Assembly: GCA_029310945.1 (NCBI GenBank)
Contig: JARJFC010000016.1
Location: forward strand, 23,586 to 87,585
Direction of reading: 5' to 3'
Origin: Leptospira sp. 96542
GTDB taxonomy: Bacteria > Spirochaetota > Leptospiria > Leptospirales > Leptospiraceae
Length of the DNA stretch: 64,000 bases
Positions 1 to 8,506 of the stretch are shown piece after piece (position 1 is the first letter of the stretch; each line of letters begins with the position of its first letter). A program made the position numbers and the translations under genes. The notes under the pieces were generated by a model that saw only the letters and a program-made list of their open reading frames with translations, was not told where the DNA came from and ran no database searches.

Positions 1-278
1 GGATGGTATGGACAAAAATAAACCTTTGTTATCTGGCAATTGTGATTTTTAAACTCTTCAACCATCCATCTAGTTAATTTAAAAAAGTCGCGTTCAGAAT
101 AGTATCCGCGTGCAATCCCAGCTTGATTTGTAATTACGAAAATATGAAAACCTTTCTCATTAGCTTTTCTGCATAATTCAAAAATTCCAGATTTAAACTT
201 AAAGTCCTCTTTCCGAAACACATAGTCAAAATCTTCATTTATGATACCGTCTCGATCCAGAAAAAGGGCTTTATTCAT
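1..278 (-). CDS. gmhB: HAD-IIIA phosphatase, GmhB-like (partial, C-terminus beyond window)
   Basis: Only about 92 N-terminal residues are visible, from an ATG at 278 to the left edge. The protein opens with the HAD nucleophile motif FLDRDGIIN, followed by the second HAD motif FVITNQAGIARGYYS. At the edge it has CPYHP, the start of the zinc loop found in D-glycero-D-manno-heptose-1,7-bisphosphate phosphatases. In that family the enzyme removes the C7 phosphate during nucleotide-heptose synthesis in the cytoplasm. It is the last visible gene of the long minus-strand polysaccharide operon, 16 bases after the preceding gene, so it probably makes a heptose precursor for the surface glycan. A histidinol-phosphatase-type HAD is the main alternative; the missing half would decide. 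Confidence 0.85.
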   Translation of the reverse strand, partial: MNKALFLDRDGIINEDFDYVFRKEDFKFKSGIFELCRKANEKGFHIFVITNQAGIARGYYSERDFFKLTRWMVEEFKNHNCQITKVYFCPYH

Positions 279-294
279 GGAATGAAATTTAAAA

Positions 295-1563
295 TTAACG
301 AGTACGATTTCTTTTTTTATTTTTTTCAAAAGAGCGTATCATGAATTCGTTAGGTCTATGAAAAAAAGGATTAAAATCGTATTGTTTTAGATTTTGAAGT
401 GACCAAGCTCCAGAATTCTCGATAATACACCTAAGTATAACCAAAATATCGAGCAGTTTTTTTAAAATCAAAACGATTACCAATTTAAACATCGAAGATT
501 TTCTTAAATTGTTTATATTTCCAAGTACATCATTCACAACAAAATCAACTGCATTAGAATTTTCTTTTTCTTTTATAGAATAAAGATCATACAAATATTC
601 ATCTAATCTTTTAGATTTTTTCGGAACGAGATCTTCACGCAGACAAAGGGAGTATAGATCCTTCTGACTACTTGGATTATAGCTAGCTTCTCTCGTTACT
701 TTTCTCCACTCTTCTAAATTTGGTGGTCCCCTATATTCAAAAAGTGAATCAATGCAAATAATTGGAATCTTTGCAAAATATGGCTCCAAAAATGCCGACG
801 ATACTGTACCGACAACTTTTTCAAGAGTCTCGAGCCACGCATAATAATCGAAATCTTCATTCACTTCAAAATTTTCACCAAAGAAATTTTTAAGAATATT
901 ATAAGCTTTCACATTTTCATTTGGATGTGGACGAAAGGAAACTTTATAACCATTTTGTGTTAGGTATGCGGTAAGATCCCTTACAATCAAAAAAGAATCT
1001 AAATCAACATGCCACCTTTCAATATGCCTTTTTTCCATTAAACGAAGATTTTCAAAGTTATGCCTGCCATCAAAGGGATTTATTAACTCATATCTTCCTA
1101 AAATTCCGATTCGTTTCTTATCCTTTTTAATATCAATAGATTTGATTAGATCATTACGAAGACATCCAGAAACTTTGATACGACATTCTTTGGTATCACG
1201 GTTCTTATATAACCATTTTCGACTCCATTCATTCCAAACATATATAGTTTCAAAGTTTTCGAAATCAACAAAATCTGGATAAGTAGTTCCAATATCGTGG
1301 TCTACTCTTACTATCCCTTCAACTTCCGTTACGATAATTTTAGTGCCTTTCAACTTTAATTTAGCCAAGTTTTCTTGAGATATAGTGAAAGGATGTGATA
1401 ATACCAAGAGATCCGGAACTACGAATTTTAAAAGATAATTGGTTGTGGATCTCGATGTGAGAAAAACTGCAAATCCTTGCTCTTCCAACCTTTTAGCAAA
1501 CATCCAAGCGGCTGAAAATTCTCTACGCAAAGCATCTACGTGAATAAATACAATGGACTTCAT
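295..1563 (-). CDS. Surface carbohydrate biosynthesis protein, GT-B-like
   Basis: A 422-residue protein that resembles the 'surface carbohydrate biosynthesis protein' group seen in polysaccharide loci. A FRPHPNEN segment near residue 209 and a VGTVSSAFLEPYF segment near 253 are the kind found in the C-terminal nucleotide-sugar half of GT-B and CDP-glycerol-type transferases. No signal peptide or clear membrane helix is seen, except a hydrophobic stretch near residues 360-380 that may tether it to the membrane. It starts 2 bases after the stop of the upstream amidotransferase. I infer that it transfers or links a glycan unit, but the substrate cannot be read from the sequence. Confidence 0.65.
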   Translation of the reverse strand: MKSIVFIHVDALRREFSAAWMFAKRLEEQGFAVFLTSRSTTNYLLKFVVPDLLVLSHPFTISQENLAKLKLKGTKIIVTEVEGIVRVDHDIGTTYPDFVDFENFETIYVWNEWSRKWLYKNRDTKECRIKVSGCLRNDLIKSIDIKKDKKRIGILGRYELINPFDGRHNFENLRLMEKRHIERWHVDLDSFLIVRDLTAYLTQNGYKVSFRPHPNENVKAYNILKNFFGENFEVNEDFDYYAWLETLEKVVGTVSSAFLEPYFAKIPIICIDSLFEYRGPPNLEEWRKVTREASYNPSSQKDLYSLCLREDLVPKKSKRLDEYLYDLYSIKEKENSNAVDFVVNDVLGNINNLRKSSMFKLVIVLILKKLLDILVILRCIIENSGAWSLQNLKQYDFNPFFHRPNEFMIRSFEKNKKRNRTR

Positions 1564-1565
1564 AA

Positions 1566-2807
1566 TTATGGGTATCCTTTTCCAACTGTAATGTATTTGT
1601 CTATTCTATTATCAAATTGATTCCGATAGGCTTGCCATTCATTTCCATTTAGAACAATTTCACTTTTTAACATTGAGGATGGACCAGCGAATTCAAATTT
1701 CCTATATCCATTCTCTTTCCAAAAAAAACGATGCTGGTGCTCCTCAACAAGAAAGTTAAATGATCGATCAACTATTCCTAGCCATTCAAAAAATTGTGTT
1801 TGAAATTCTACTTTTTGATTCTCATACTTTTGGACAATCGCGATACCTTGTTCTCTAGCTAAACGTTTATGACGAATCTCCCTTGTTACATGGTCAGTAA
1901 CTTTCGAATAACCAGTCTTTTTAAATTTAATCCAATCATGTAAATTCATATAATTAAAACAGTCAATATAATCATAAACATCTGGTGTTCTACTCAATGA
2001 AGCAGTTTTATAATCATAAAGACGTATCATCTCTTCGTGTTGTGCTAAGGGATCCCAGCGAAAATAATTTCCTAAATAAATACCCCTAGTGCCTATTACA
2101 TGCAAATCAAAATCACTTGGATATAAATATTGCCAAACATCTTCTTCCGACAGACTTCCAGAAATATCACATAAATCCTCTGCTTCGACACCAAATAAAT
2201 CGTGGTCTTTCCTGTATCGGCGAGTCATTTCCACTTCATGGTTATGCGAAAACATCCCCACTTGCTCCATACCCTGGTGTGCACCCCAAATGATGAGTGG
2301 AATTTTATACCTTACCGAAGTTTGAACAGGAAATACCGTTTGACCCGCTAAACAATGCCAATAGATAGATCCATAATCGGCCAAAGTATGCCGAGTAATT
2401 TTTTTAACAGAATTTGGATTCACATTCTGAATGAGAATATCTACATTGAATTTAATTCTTAAATTTGATAAATTGCGAATACCAGTTCCTGTATTATAAT
2501 ACTTGTTATATGAAACACAAAGCGGATTTAATTTTAAAATATTCTTTACAAGATGAACTATATAGTAAGAATCTTGGCCACCAGTAACTGGCACAATACA
2601 ATCATAATTTTTACCAGATTTACTTCTATATTCCCCAACTAATTCTAATATTTTTTGTTTTTTATGATCCCAGTCTATTTCATCTTTCTCTTCATGAATT
2701 CTACAACCAGAACAAATACCTTCCTCATCAATCACTAACCCTAGAGGATGATAATTTGTATACAGACACCTTTTGCAAATTTTTAATTCAGAGATTTGAT
2801 GGTTCAT
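1566..2807 (-). CDS. N-acetyl sugar amidotransferase (WbpG/PseA family), copy 1
   Basis: A 413-residue member of the N-acetyl sugar amidotransferase family, which uses ammonia from HisH/HisF partners to turn an acetamido group on a sugar into an acetamidino group. The N-terminus has a four-cysteine zinc ribbon (C11, C14, C32, C35). The PP-loop ATP pyrophosphatase motif near residue 71 reads VTGGQDS, with Gln where the other copy (4239-5366) has Lys in SGGKDS. It lies downstream of the hisH-hisF-like pair, after a 69-base gap, while the second amidotransferase lies just upstream of that pair. The altered loop may mark a subfamily with a different substrate or a weaker ATP site. The family call is firm; the substrate is inferred. 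Confidence 0.85.
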   Translation of the reverse strand: MNHQISELKICKRCLYTNYHPLGLVIDEEGICSGCRIHEEKDEIDWDHKKQKILELVGEYRSKSGKNYDCIVPVTGGQDSYYIVHLVKNILKLNPLCVSYNKYYNTGTGIRNLSNLRIKFNVDILIQNVNPNSVKKITRHTLADYGSIYWHCLAGQTVFPVQTSVRYKIPLIIWGAHQGMEQVGMFSHNHEVEMTRRYRKDHDLFGVEAEDLCDISGSLSEEDVWQYLYPSDFDLHVIGTRGIYLGNYFRWDPLAQHEEMIRLYDYKTASLSRTPDVYDYIDCFNYMNLHDWIKFKKTGYSKVTDHVTREIRHKRLAREQGIAIVQKYENQKVEFQTQFFEWLGIVDRSFNFLVEEHQHRFFWKENGYRKFEFAGPSSMLKSEIVLNGNEWQAYRNQFDNRIDKYITVGKGYP

Positions 2808-2876
2808 TTTTTATGTAATCTTAAACTAGTAAAATTTTAAAAATAAGTGAGTATAAAACAAATATTAAGAATGTAA

Positions 2877-3635
2877 TCAGGATTCAAAAATTGGATTTCT
2901 TAGGAAATTTTTCGAAATTTCCAATTTAATATTTTGAAAATAATGTTCTTTATAATTTAGAAAGTTACCAATACAAACGGCAGCTACATTTTGTTTGTTT
3001 AACAGTCTTTCAACTTGATTTCCTTCGGAAATCCCTCCATAACAAATTAAGGAAATGTCTTGTGGAAAATATTCCACCAATTGATCCGTAAACGAATTTG
3101 AACTTCCTTCATTCATATAATCAACTAGTAAAAATTCAGAGGCTACAAATTGATTCACAAGAGGAAGTGAATACGGATTAATTTCTTTCAAAGTTTTTGT
3201 TCGATAATTCAGGTGGGAAACAATGCCTTTTGTAAGCGAACAAGGTAGTGAAATGATCACAGCTTGTGAACCTATAGATTCTGCGATTGAATTTATTTGA
3301 GAAATATCGTTAAAGTACAACTGGTCAACGATGATCCGATCAGCACCTGAATGGATGACACCAAGCGCTTGATCCAAATTTTTGATTCCCCCACCATAAG
3401 CAATTGGAGTATTCACTCTCCTAGCAATACTGTTTAATAAACCTAAATCCGGCTCAACTCCACATTTAGAATTATCTATGGAAAGTATGACTATTTCATC
3501 TACACCCCATCTATCAAGATTTTCAGCAAGAATGACTGGATTTCCAAGAGGTAAATACCTTTGATAGGAAAAAGATTGTACTGCAATCCCATCCTTTATC
3601 AAAATGGATCCGATTAATCTCTTTTTATAGGCCAT
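2877..3635 (-). CDS. hisF: HisF-like cyclase subunit for the amidotransferase
   Basis: A 252-residue TIM barrel of the HisF family. In this setting HisF/HisH pairs channel ammonia to a sugar amidotransferase rather than make histidine. The first catalytic aspartate is present (D15, in LIKDG), as is the late GGIS phosphate-binding turn. The second catalytic Asp of true HisF, in the strand that reads like VAIDAK in histidine enzymes, lies in a segment reading VIISLPCSL here and appears to be lost. That fits an enzyme that has given up imidazole-glycerol-phosphate chemistry. The start overlaps the 3' end of the hisH-like gene by 11 bases. Confidence 0.82.
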   Translation of the reverse strand: MAYKKRLIGSILIKDGIAVQSFSYQRYLPLGNPVILAENLDRWGVDEIVILSIDNSKCGVEPDLGLLNSIARRVNTPIAYGGGIKNLDQALGVIHSGADRIIVDQLYFNDISQINSIAESIGSQAVIISLPCSLTKGIVSHLNYRTKTLKEINPYSLPLVNQFVASEFLLVDYMNEGSSNSFTDQLVEYFPQDISLICYGGISEGNQVERLLNKQNVAAVCIGNFLNYKEHYFQNIKLEISKNFLRNPIFES

Positions 3636-4242
3636 TGACCATTTCTCTTACTATCTTTGAAAAAAAATCTTTTCCAACAATTTGACTTTTTTCTGGATGA
3701 AATTGTAGGCCAATTACCTGTCCGTGTTTGACAATTGATGGAAATGATCGGGTGTATTTAGTTACGGCTACGGTAGAATCAATATTTTCTTCAAAGGCAA
3801 ATGAGTGATTAAAATAAAAATCCAGTCCATCAAATTCTGATAAAAATGAATTTGCTTCCTTAATACTAATTTGGTTCCATCCAATATGAAAATCATTTTC
3901 AGGTGACAAGGGAATGACGTTCCCCCCTATAAAACTCAAGCCAGTATGGTAACTTATTTCCAAAGAGGAATTTGCTAAAATTTGCATCCCCAAACAAATT
4001 CCAAGAAGTGGCCTTCCCTCATTTACCCAATCAACTAAAAAACCACTTAAGTTTTTTTTCTTGAGAGATTGCATTGCAACAGGAAAAGTCCCCACTCCTG
4101 GTAATAGCAACAAATCACTCGCCTTAATTTCTGCAATTTCAGAAGTAATTTGCACAATAAAACCTAGTCTATCTAAACAGGATTTTACAGAAGCATGATT
4201 GCCAACTTCGTAATCTAAAATTGAGATTTTGATTCGTTTCAG
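3625..4242 (-). CDS. hisH: HisH-like glutamine amidotransferase, apparent CTG start
   Basis: A class I glutamine amidotransferase that would release ammonia from glutamine and pass it to the HisF-like partner. The nucleophile is Cys83 in GICLGMQIL, and the His/Glu pair is in FHPEKSQ near residue 183. The first in-frame ATG or GTG (GTG at 4155) would delete the conserved N-terminal strand, which reads KISILDYEVGNHASV and is clearly coding. The best start is CTG at 4240-4242. It has AGGG 8 bases upstream, and its CTGA overlap with the upstream stop copies the ATGA overlaps elsewhere in this operon. ATC at 4233 is the other candidate. The product is about 205 residues, the usual HisH length. Confidence 0.85.
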   Translation of the reverse strand: MKRIKISILDYEVGNHASVKSCLDRLGFIVQITSEIAEIKASDLLLLPGVGTFPVAMQSLKKKNLSGFLVDWVNEGRPLLGICLGMQILANSSLEISYHTGLSFIGGNVIPLSPENDFHIGWNQISIKEANSFLSEFDGLDFYFNHSFAFEENIDSTVAVTKYTRSFPSIVKHGQVIGLQFHPEKSQIVGKDFFSKIVREMVNGL

Positions 4243-5366
4243 AGTCCAATCCCTACTTTAAATTTTTTTACAAATTTGTGATTCGCCTGGATTTCAAATA
4301 GATTTTGGTTCACCGATCCTTCCACGACTTTCCAAAACTCATCTATAGAAATATCGATATAATTGCAAAATGATTCGATATAATTTTCTGAACAGGCTCC
4401 ATCATATTTTTCAATGATTGAAATTGCATTTTCTCGTGAGATTCTACCTTCTCTAATGTCTTCATTCATATAATCGGTAACTTTTCCGAATCCAAATTTT
4501 AAATACTTAATCATCTGATTCAATGTAACCCAGTCTTCATCTAAGGCACTAACACCCAAAGGATCACCGGTATTTTCAATTCGATCCTCTCTTATAGAAA
4601 TTCCATATGCCGTGGAAAATTTTGCGTTCCCAAGGTTGTCCCAATCGTCAATAAACCAACCTAAATCGATTACATTCAAGCCAGCGGCCTTTACTTCAGA
4701 TTTATCTGGGAAGCCATAAGCAATTAAATCAGACTCAGTAAAACCTGCCGCTTTCATCCAAGTCAAGTCTCCACCACCAAGTGTGTTCATGGAGATAAGA
4801 TTATTATACTCCCAAGGTTTCTCAGGATCAATGGTTTTTCGATCACGTAAACTTTGATTTTCTCCTATAAAAATAAGTGGAATTTTATATGCAATAGCCG
4901 TCTTCGGGACAGAACTATACAAAGCCATTTCAGTAGATTTAGCCCAATTGCTAAATTTTAAAAAAGCATGTTTCATTAGTCGTTTCCAAGTACCAGGTGC
5001 CGGGCCTGAAAACAAAACATCAAAACCTAACTGAATAAGGTTGGAGATATTTCGAACACCTAATTCACTTACTTGTTCTGGCGGATAACTCAAACAAACC
5101 AAAAGCGGATTTAATTTAAGTTTATCCCTCACCCAAATTGCTTGTCTAGTGCTGTCTTTACCACCACTCACACCAATGATACAATCAAAATAAGAACTTT
5201 TTTTCCTGGGATACTTAGAAACAATTTCTCTCAATAAATCGAACCTTTCTAAGTAATTAACATTTTTAGTATATTCAAAATTAATACAAGCGGAACATTT
5301 TCCATCTACTGAGAATACTTCATTTACTCTTGTATTTGGTTGTAAACAGGAAACACAATACTTCAT
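4239..5366 (-). CDS. N-acetyl sugar amidotransferase (WbpG/PseA family), copy 2
   Basis: A 375-residue amidotransferase with an N-terminal zinc ribbon (C4, C7, C24, C27) and a canonical PP-loop, SGGKDS, at residues 67-72. The family adenylates the substrate and uses HisH/HisF-derived ammonia to form an amidine. In pseudaminic acid pathways PseA makes the acetamidino derivative. Its stop overlaps the CTG start of the hisH-like gene, and its start overlaps the sulfotransferase stop by 4 bases (ATGA). This tight coupling to hisH and hisF suggests that this copy, with the intact loop, is the main partner of the ammonia supply. Confidence 0.87.
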   Translation of the reverse strand: MKYCVSCLQPNTRVNEVFSVDGKCSACINFEYTKNVNYLERFDLLREIVSKYPRKKSSYFDCIIGVSGGKDSTRQAIWVRDKLKLNPLLVCLSYPPEQVSELGVRNISNLIQLGFDVLFSGPAPGTWKRLMKHAFLKFSNWAKSTEMALYSSVPKTAIAYKIPLIFIGENQSLRDRKTIDPEKPWEYNNLISMNTLGGGDLTWMKAAGFTESDLIAYGFPDKSEVKAAGLNVIDLGWFIDDWDNLGNAKFSTAYGISIREDRIENTGDPLGVSALDEDWVTLNQMIKYLKFGFGKVTDYMNEDIREGRISRENAISIIEKYDGACSENYIESFCNYIDISIDEFWKVVEGSVNQNLFEIQANHKFVKKFKVGIGL

Positions 5367-6499
5367 TTATTTACAATGACTTTCATCTCATCGAAAACGG
5401 AAGGAATGAGGAAATTCAATTCCTTCTCTCTTGTAGAAACATTCTCTCGCGATAGGAGATTAAACCTTTGAGTTTCTTTGAGAAATTCTCTTTCAAAATT
5501 CAATTCGGAATAGGGAATGATCCAATTGGCTAATCTCTCTTTTTTATCAACAAAATTTACTGCCGAAATTGTTTCAAACTTCTCATCCAAGAAGTCTCCG
5601 TAACCCATTAGCCGCATTTCCGGGGAACATAAATACTCCATTGCCAATCGATCACTCAATTCAATCTTATCCATCCATCGATTTACTGATTGTTTGTTGA
5701 ACCCAGCGGATTCTTTTTCATTAAAAGTAGAATTTTGCGTCCATTTTTTATTTCCACCATCGGTAATTTCTTCGGTATTTAACAATTTCTCATCAAACTC
5801 GATTCCGACAAAATCACAAATACTTTGGATTGTTTCCTTTGGATTTAAAATTAAATCCTCATATTTAACAATTATGTTATTGGGAATCGATTTTGAATAA
5901 TGAAATGCGAGTGTGGCGAGCTTCCTCCAATGGCGCGCTAGAAATAGAATTGGGTATCTACCTTCAGAGTAAAAATTTGAAACCAAAATTGCTCTTGGAT
6001 CTCTAATGATATGAATTACTTTAGATGAATTAGGAAATAATTGGTTGATATGTGGAGTAAATTCATTTGCCCAAACTTCCTTAAACCCCGATAGCCTTTT
6101 ATTCCCATAAGTTAAGCGCAAATATTTTTCACCTTGAATTAAAAAATCACCGTAATTTTCTGCAGAAATATTTTGAATTTGTTTAGACAATAATTCTGAA
6201 TAAGGAGAGGAAGATTCTTCTGTAAACTTTTTCAAATAGTTTACATCTGGTATTTTGATATCACTTAATTTTGTATTCTGAACGGTTTTAAAAAAATTAA
6301 TTTTTTCTTCTTCAAAATAGTAATCCTCTAATGGAGCATGAGGATCAACCTTGTGTGCATTTACATTTGAAAGTGTGTTTCTAAAATCCTTAAATACTGC
6401 AAAAAAAGGATCCGAGGCAAATGATATCTCTTCAGATTGATTTAATAATCTTGCTACAAACGTTGTACCTGATCGAAACATTCCAGTAACAAATATCAT
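5363..6499 (-). CDS. PAPS-dependent carbohydrate sulfotransferase
   Basis: A 378-residue sulfotransferase. The 5'-phosphosulfate loop GMFRSGTT is at residues 6-13, and the 3'-phosphate-binding strand VIHIIRDPRAILVSNF is near residue 160, both in family order. The enzyme moves sulfate from PAPS to a sugar hydroxyl. It has no signal peptide, so it should act in the cytoplasm on a precursor or lipid-linked intermediate. Both ends overlap neighbours by 4 bases (ATGA), placing it between the DUF4910 protein and an amidotransferase. The APS kinase two genes upstream would make its donor, so the surface glycan is probably sulfated. The acceptor is unknown. Confidence 0.87.
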   Translation of the reverse strand: MIFVTGMFRSGTTFVARLLNQSEEISFASDPFFAVFKDFRNTLSNVNAHKVDPHAPLEDYYFEEEKINFFKTVQNTKLSDIKIPDVNYLKKFTEESSSPYSELLSKQIQNISAENYGDFLIQGEKYLRLTYGNKRLSGFKEVWANEFTPHINQLFPNSSKVIHIIRDPRAILVSNFYSEGRYPILFLARHWRKLATLAFHYSKSIPNNIIVKYEDLILNPKETIQSICDFVGIEFDEKLLNTEEITDGGNKKWTQNSTFNEKESAGFNKQSVNRWMDKIELSDRLAMEYLCSPEMRLMGYGDFLDEKFETISAVNFVDKKERLANWIIPYSELNFEREFLKETQRFNLLSRENVSTREKELNFLIPSVFDEMKVIVNK

Positions 6500-7869
6500 A
6501 AATGTTCTACATCCTTTAGAGAAACCAGTCCTTTTGATTCAAGTTGTTTTATATACCAAAAAGCAAAATTAAAAGGCATCTTTGTTGCCTCACAAATATC
6601 TAATAATGTATGTTTACCATCAATCATACGGAGAGTAATTCTCATAAAGTGGTATAATAAATCTGTTTCACCTTGTATATATTCACAATCTTCTGCGGTC
6701 AGTTTATCACCATATTTCTCTACCGCAGAAGTATTTTTAGTTTGGGAAATATTTGTCGGAGAAAGATACAAATCGATTTCTGGACTCGCAAGCGACGGAA
6801 TCCCTTTAAAATTCGCAACTGGTATACAATCATTTTCAATAATATCTATAACCTGCATGGTTCTTTCGATCAATTCTTCCATCGCTTCTTTTGAATAGTT
6901 TTGAAAATTGTCATCACTTGTGTGGTAGTTTTCAAATGGCCACCGCAAAAACGTGCCCATTGGTATTTCATAACCTACTGAATCAAAAACATTCTCATCA
7001 TTTCCTATTTTTTCTCGGTGGGAAAATACAACATCTTTGTTGCCACGAGTATTAATCACATTTGCGAACGCTCTATCCAATATGTTTTTATTATAAAAAC
7101 TTGATTGGTATATAAGTGGTTGATTGATAGCTGCAATGGCGAGAAATGTTCCTGCTTTGATATTTTCCGAAAACCCATTTTCATTATGTAAGTAAGCTGC
7201 AGATCCAACAATTTCAACACTCGCGAATGCTCGATAGCTATACTTTGTTTTACGATTTTGTAATCTTTTAATTACTTCGAACGCTGCGATACAACCAGAC
7301 AATCCATCGTTGATTTGGTCTGGATGATCAAAATGACCAACGAATATAATTTCTTTTTTACTCTGTCCTTCCTTATGATAATCTACCTGTGTTACCATAC
7401 CATTATAATCAAACTTTGAATCGATTAAAACTGTGTATTCACCAGGAGAAAGGTTTTCATAAACTTCGTATGGAAGACAAAATCCCCACTCTGGATTTTT
7501 GTGACGATATTGATTTCGGAAATGAAATGGTATTGCTTTCGGTTTTTTTGGGTTTGTGAATAAGTGAGGTTTTAAATCTTCTAAACTTACTTTTCCAGAA
7601 AAAGCTGGAGAATAACTAAAAACTGCTAAATTTGAATTTTCTTTCGATATAATTACTTTTCCATTAGGATCAACTAACTCAGCTTTCTCGCAAGTCCAAT
7701 ACGGTGGCAATTCCCAATGGTAAATTTTTTGGCCACTCGGGTATTGAATTTTTCGCGCGCCAACATAATATTTCATCACTTCGTCATAGGCAGCATCCAT
7801 TTCTGGTCCCGCATGACATCTGTCGTAGTTTGCAATTTTTTTTATAAGTTCATGATAGTCGTGGATCAT
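6496..7869 (-). CDS. DUF4910-type M28-like aminopeptidase with C-terminal winged helix
   Basis: A 457-residue protein of the DUF4910 type, an M28-like zinc aminopeptidase fold often found in polysaccharide loci. The segment VGHFDHPDQINDGLSG near residue 178 supplies a His and Asp arranged as in M28 peptidases. SVEIVGSAAY gives the Glu, and NYHTSDDNF a later His. The last 50 or so residues look like a winged-helix module (LLDICEATKMPFNFAFWYIKQL). It sits between APS kinase and the sulfotransferase with a 4-base overlap on the downstream side. The reaction is unproven; it could hydrolyse an amide on a sugar rather than a peptide. Confidence 0.75.
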   Translation of the reverse strand: MIHDYHELIKKIANYDRCHAGPEMDAAYDEVMKYYVGARKIQYPSGQKIYHWELPPYWTCEKAELVDPNGKVIISKENSNLAVFSYSPAFSGKVSLEDLKPHLFTNPKKPKAIPFHFRNQYRHKNPEWGFCLPYEVYENLSPGEYTVLIDSKFDYNGMVTQVDYHKEGQSKKEIIFVGHFDHPDQINDGLSGCIAAFEVIKRLQNRKTKYSYRAFASVEIVGSAAYLHNENGFSENIKAGTFLAIAAINQPLIYQSSFYNKNILDRAFANVINTRGNKDVVFSHREKIGNDENVFDSVGYEIPMGTFLRWPFENYHTSDDNFQNYSKEAMEELIERTMQVIDIIENDCIPVANFKGIPSLASPEIDLYLSPTNISQTKNTSAVEKYGDKLTAEDCEYIQGETDLLYHFMRITLRMIDGKHTLLDICEATKMPFNFAFWYIKQLESKGLVSLKDVEHL

Positions 7870-7887
7870 ATCTTTATTATACCAAAT

Positions 7888-8487
7888 TCAAATACTAATT
7901 AACTTCTTATCAACCAAACTATTTACTATAATTTTTATGCAACTAACCACATTGTAACTTTGTGTATCAATTTTAATTTCTGGATTGATCGGCTCCTCAT
8001 AAGGAGAGCCAATTCCTGTAAAATTTGGGATCTCGCCAATCCTTGCCTTTTTATATAAACCTTTTGGATCACGGCTTTCACAAACTTGTAGTGGAGTAGA
8101 AATATACACTTCTAGAAATTCATTCTTTTGAAACAAATCTCTAACCATCGTGCGATCTCTCTCAAATGGAGAAATCAAAGATGCGATTGCAATGAGACCT
8201 GATTCAACAAAAAGTTTTCCAACTTCACCAATTCTACGTATATTCTCCGACCTGTCCTCAGCAGAAAAACCAAGATCTTTGTTTAAACCGAATCTGACAT
8301 TGTCTCCATCAAGTAAAATTGTATGATTTCCGTTTTGATTCAAATAACTTTCTAAGCCATTCGCAATTGTTGATTTTCCTGATCCACTTAAGCCAGTAAG
8401 CCAAATAAGACATGGACGTTGGTTTTTGATTTTTGCTCTATCATTTGGAGTAACTTTGTGATTTAGCCAAACTATATTATTCTCCAT
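7888..8487 (-). CDS. cysC: Adenylylsulfate (APS) kinase
   Basis: Phosphorylates APS to PAPS, the donor for sulfotransferases. It shows the Walker A loop GLSGSGKST, the signature [16 protein letters not shown] with [11 protein letters not shown], and the C-terminal block [14 protein letters not shown] with [10 protein letters not shown], all close to canonical CysC. ISPFERDR replaces the usual ISPY form. The chosen ATG is one of three starts; TTG at 8493 (with GGAG 6 bases upstream) and TTG at 8505 are possible. No CysD or CysN is in the window, so APS must come from genes elsewhere. With the sulfotransferase two genes on, this is a dedicated PAPS supply in the glycan operon rather than an assimilation gene. 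Confidence 0.93.
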   Translation of the reverse strand: MENNIVWLNHKVTPNDRAKIKNQRPCLIWLTGLSGSGKSTIANGLESYLNQNGNHTILLDGDNVRFGLNKDLGFSAEDRSENIRRIGEVGKLFVESGLIAIASLISPFERDRTMVRDLFQKNEFLEVYISTPLQVCESRDPKGLYKKARIGEIPNFTGIGSPYEEPINPEIKIDTQSYNVVSCIKIIVNSLVDKKLISI

Positions 8488-8506
8488 ATTCAAAATTTTC
8501 TCCAAT

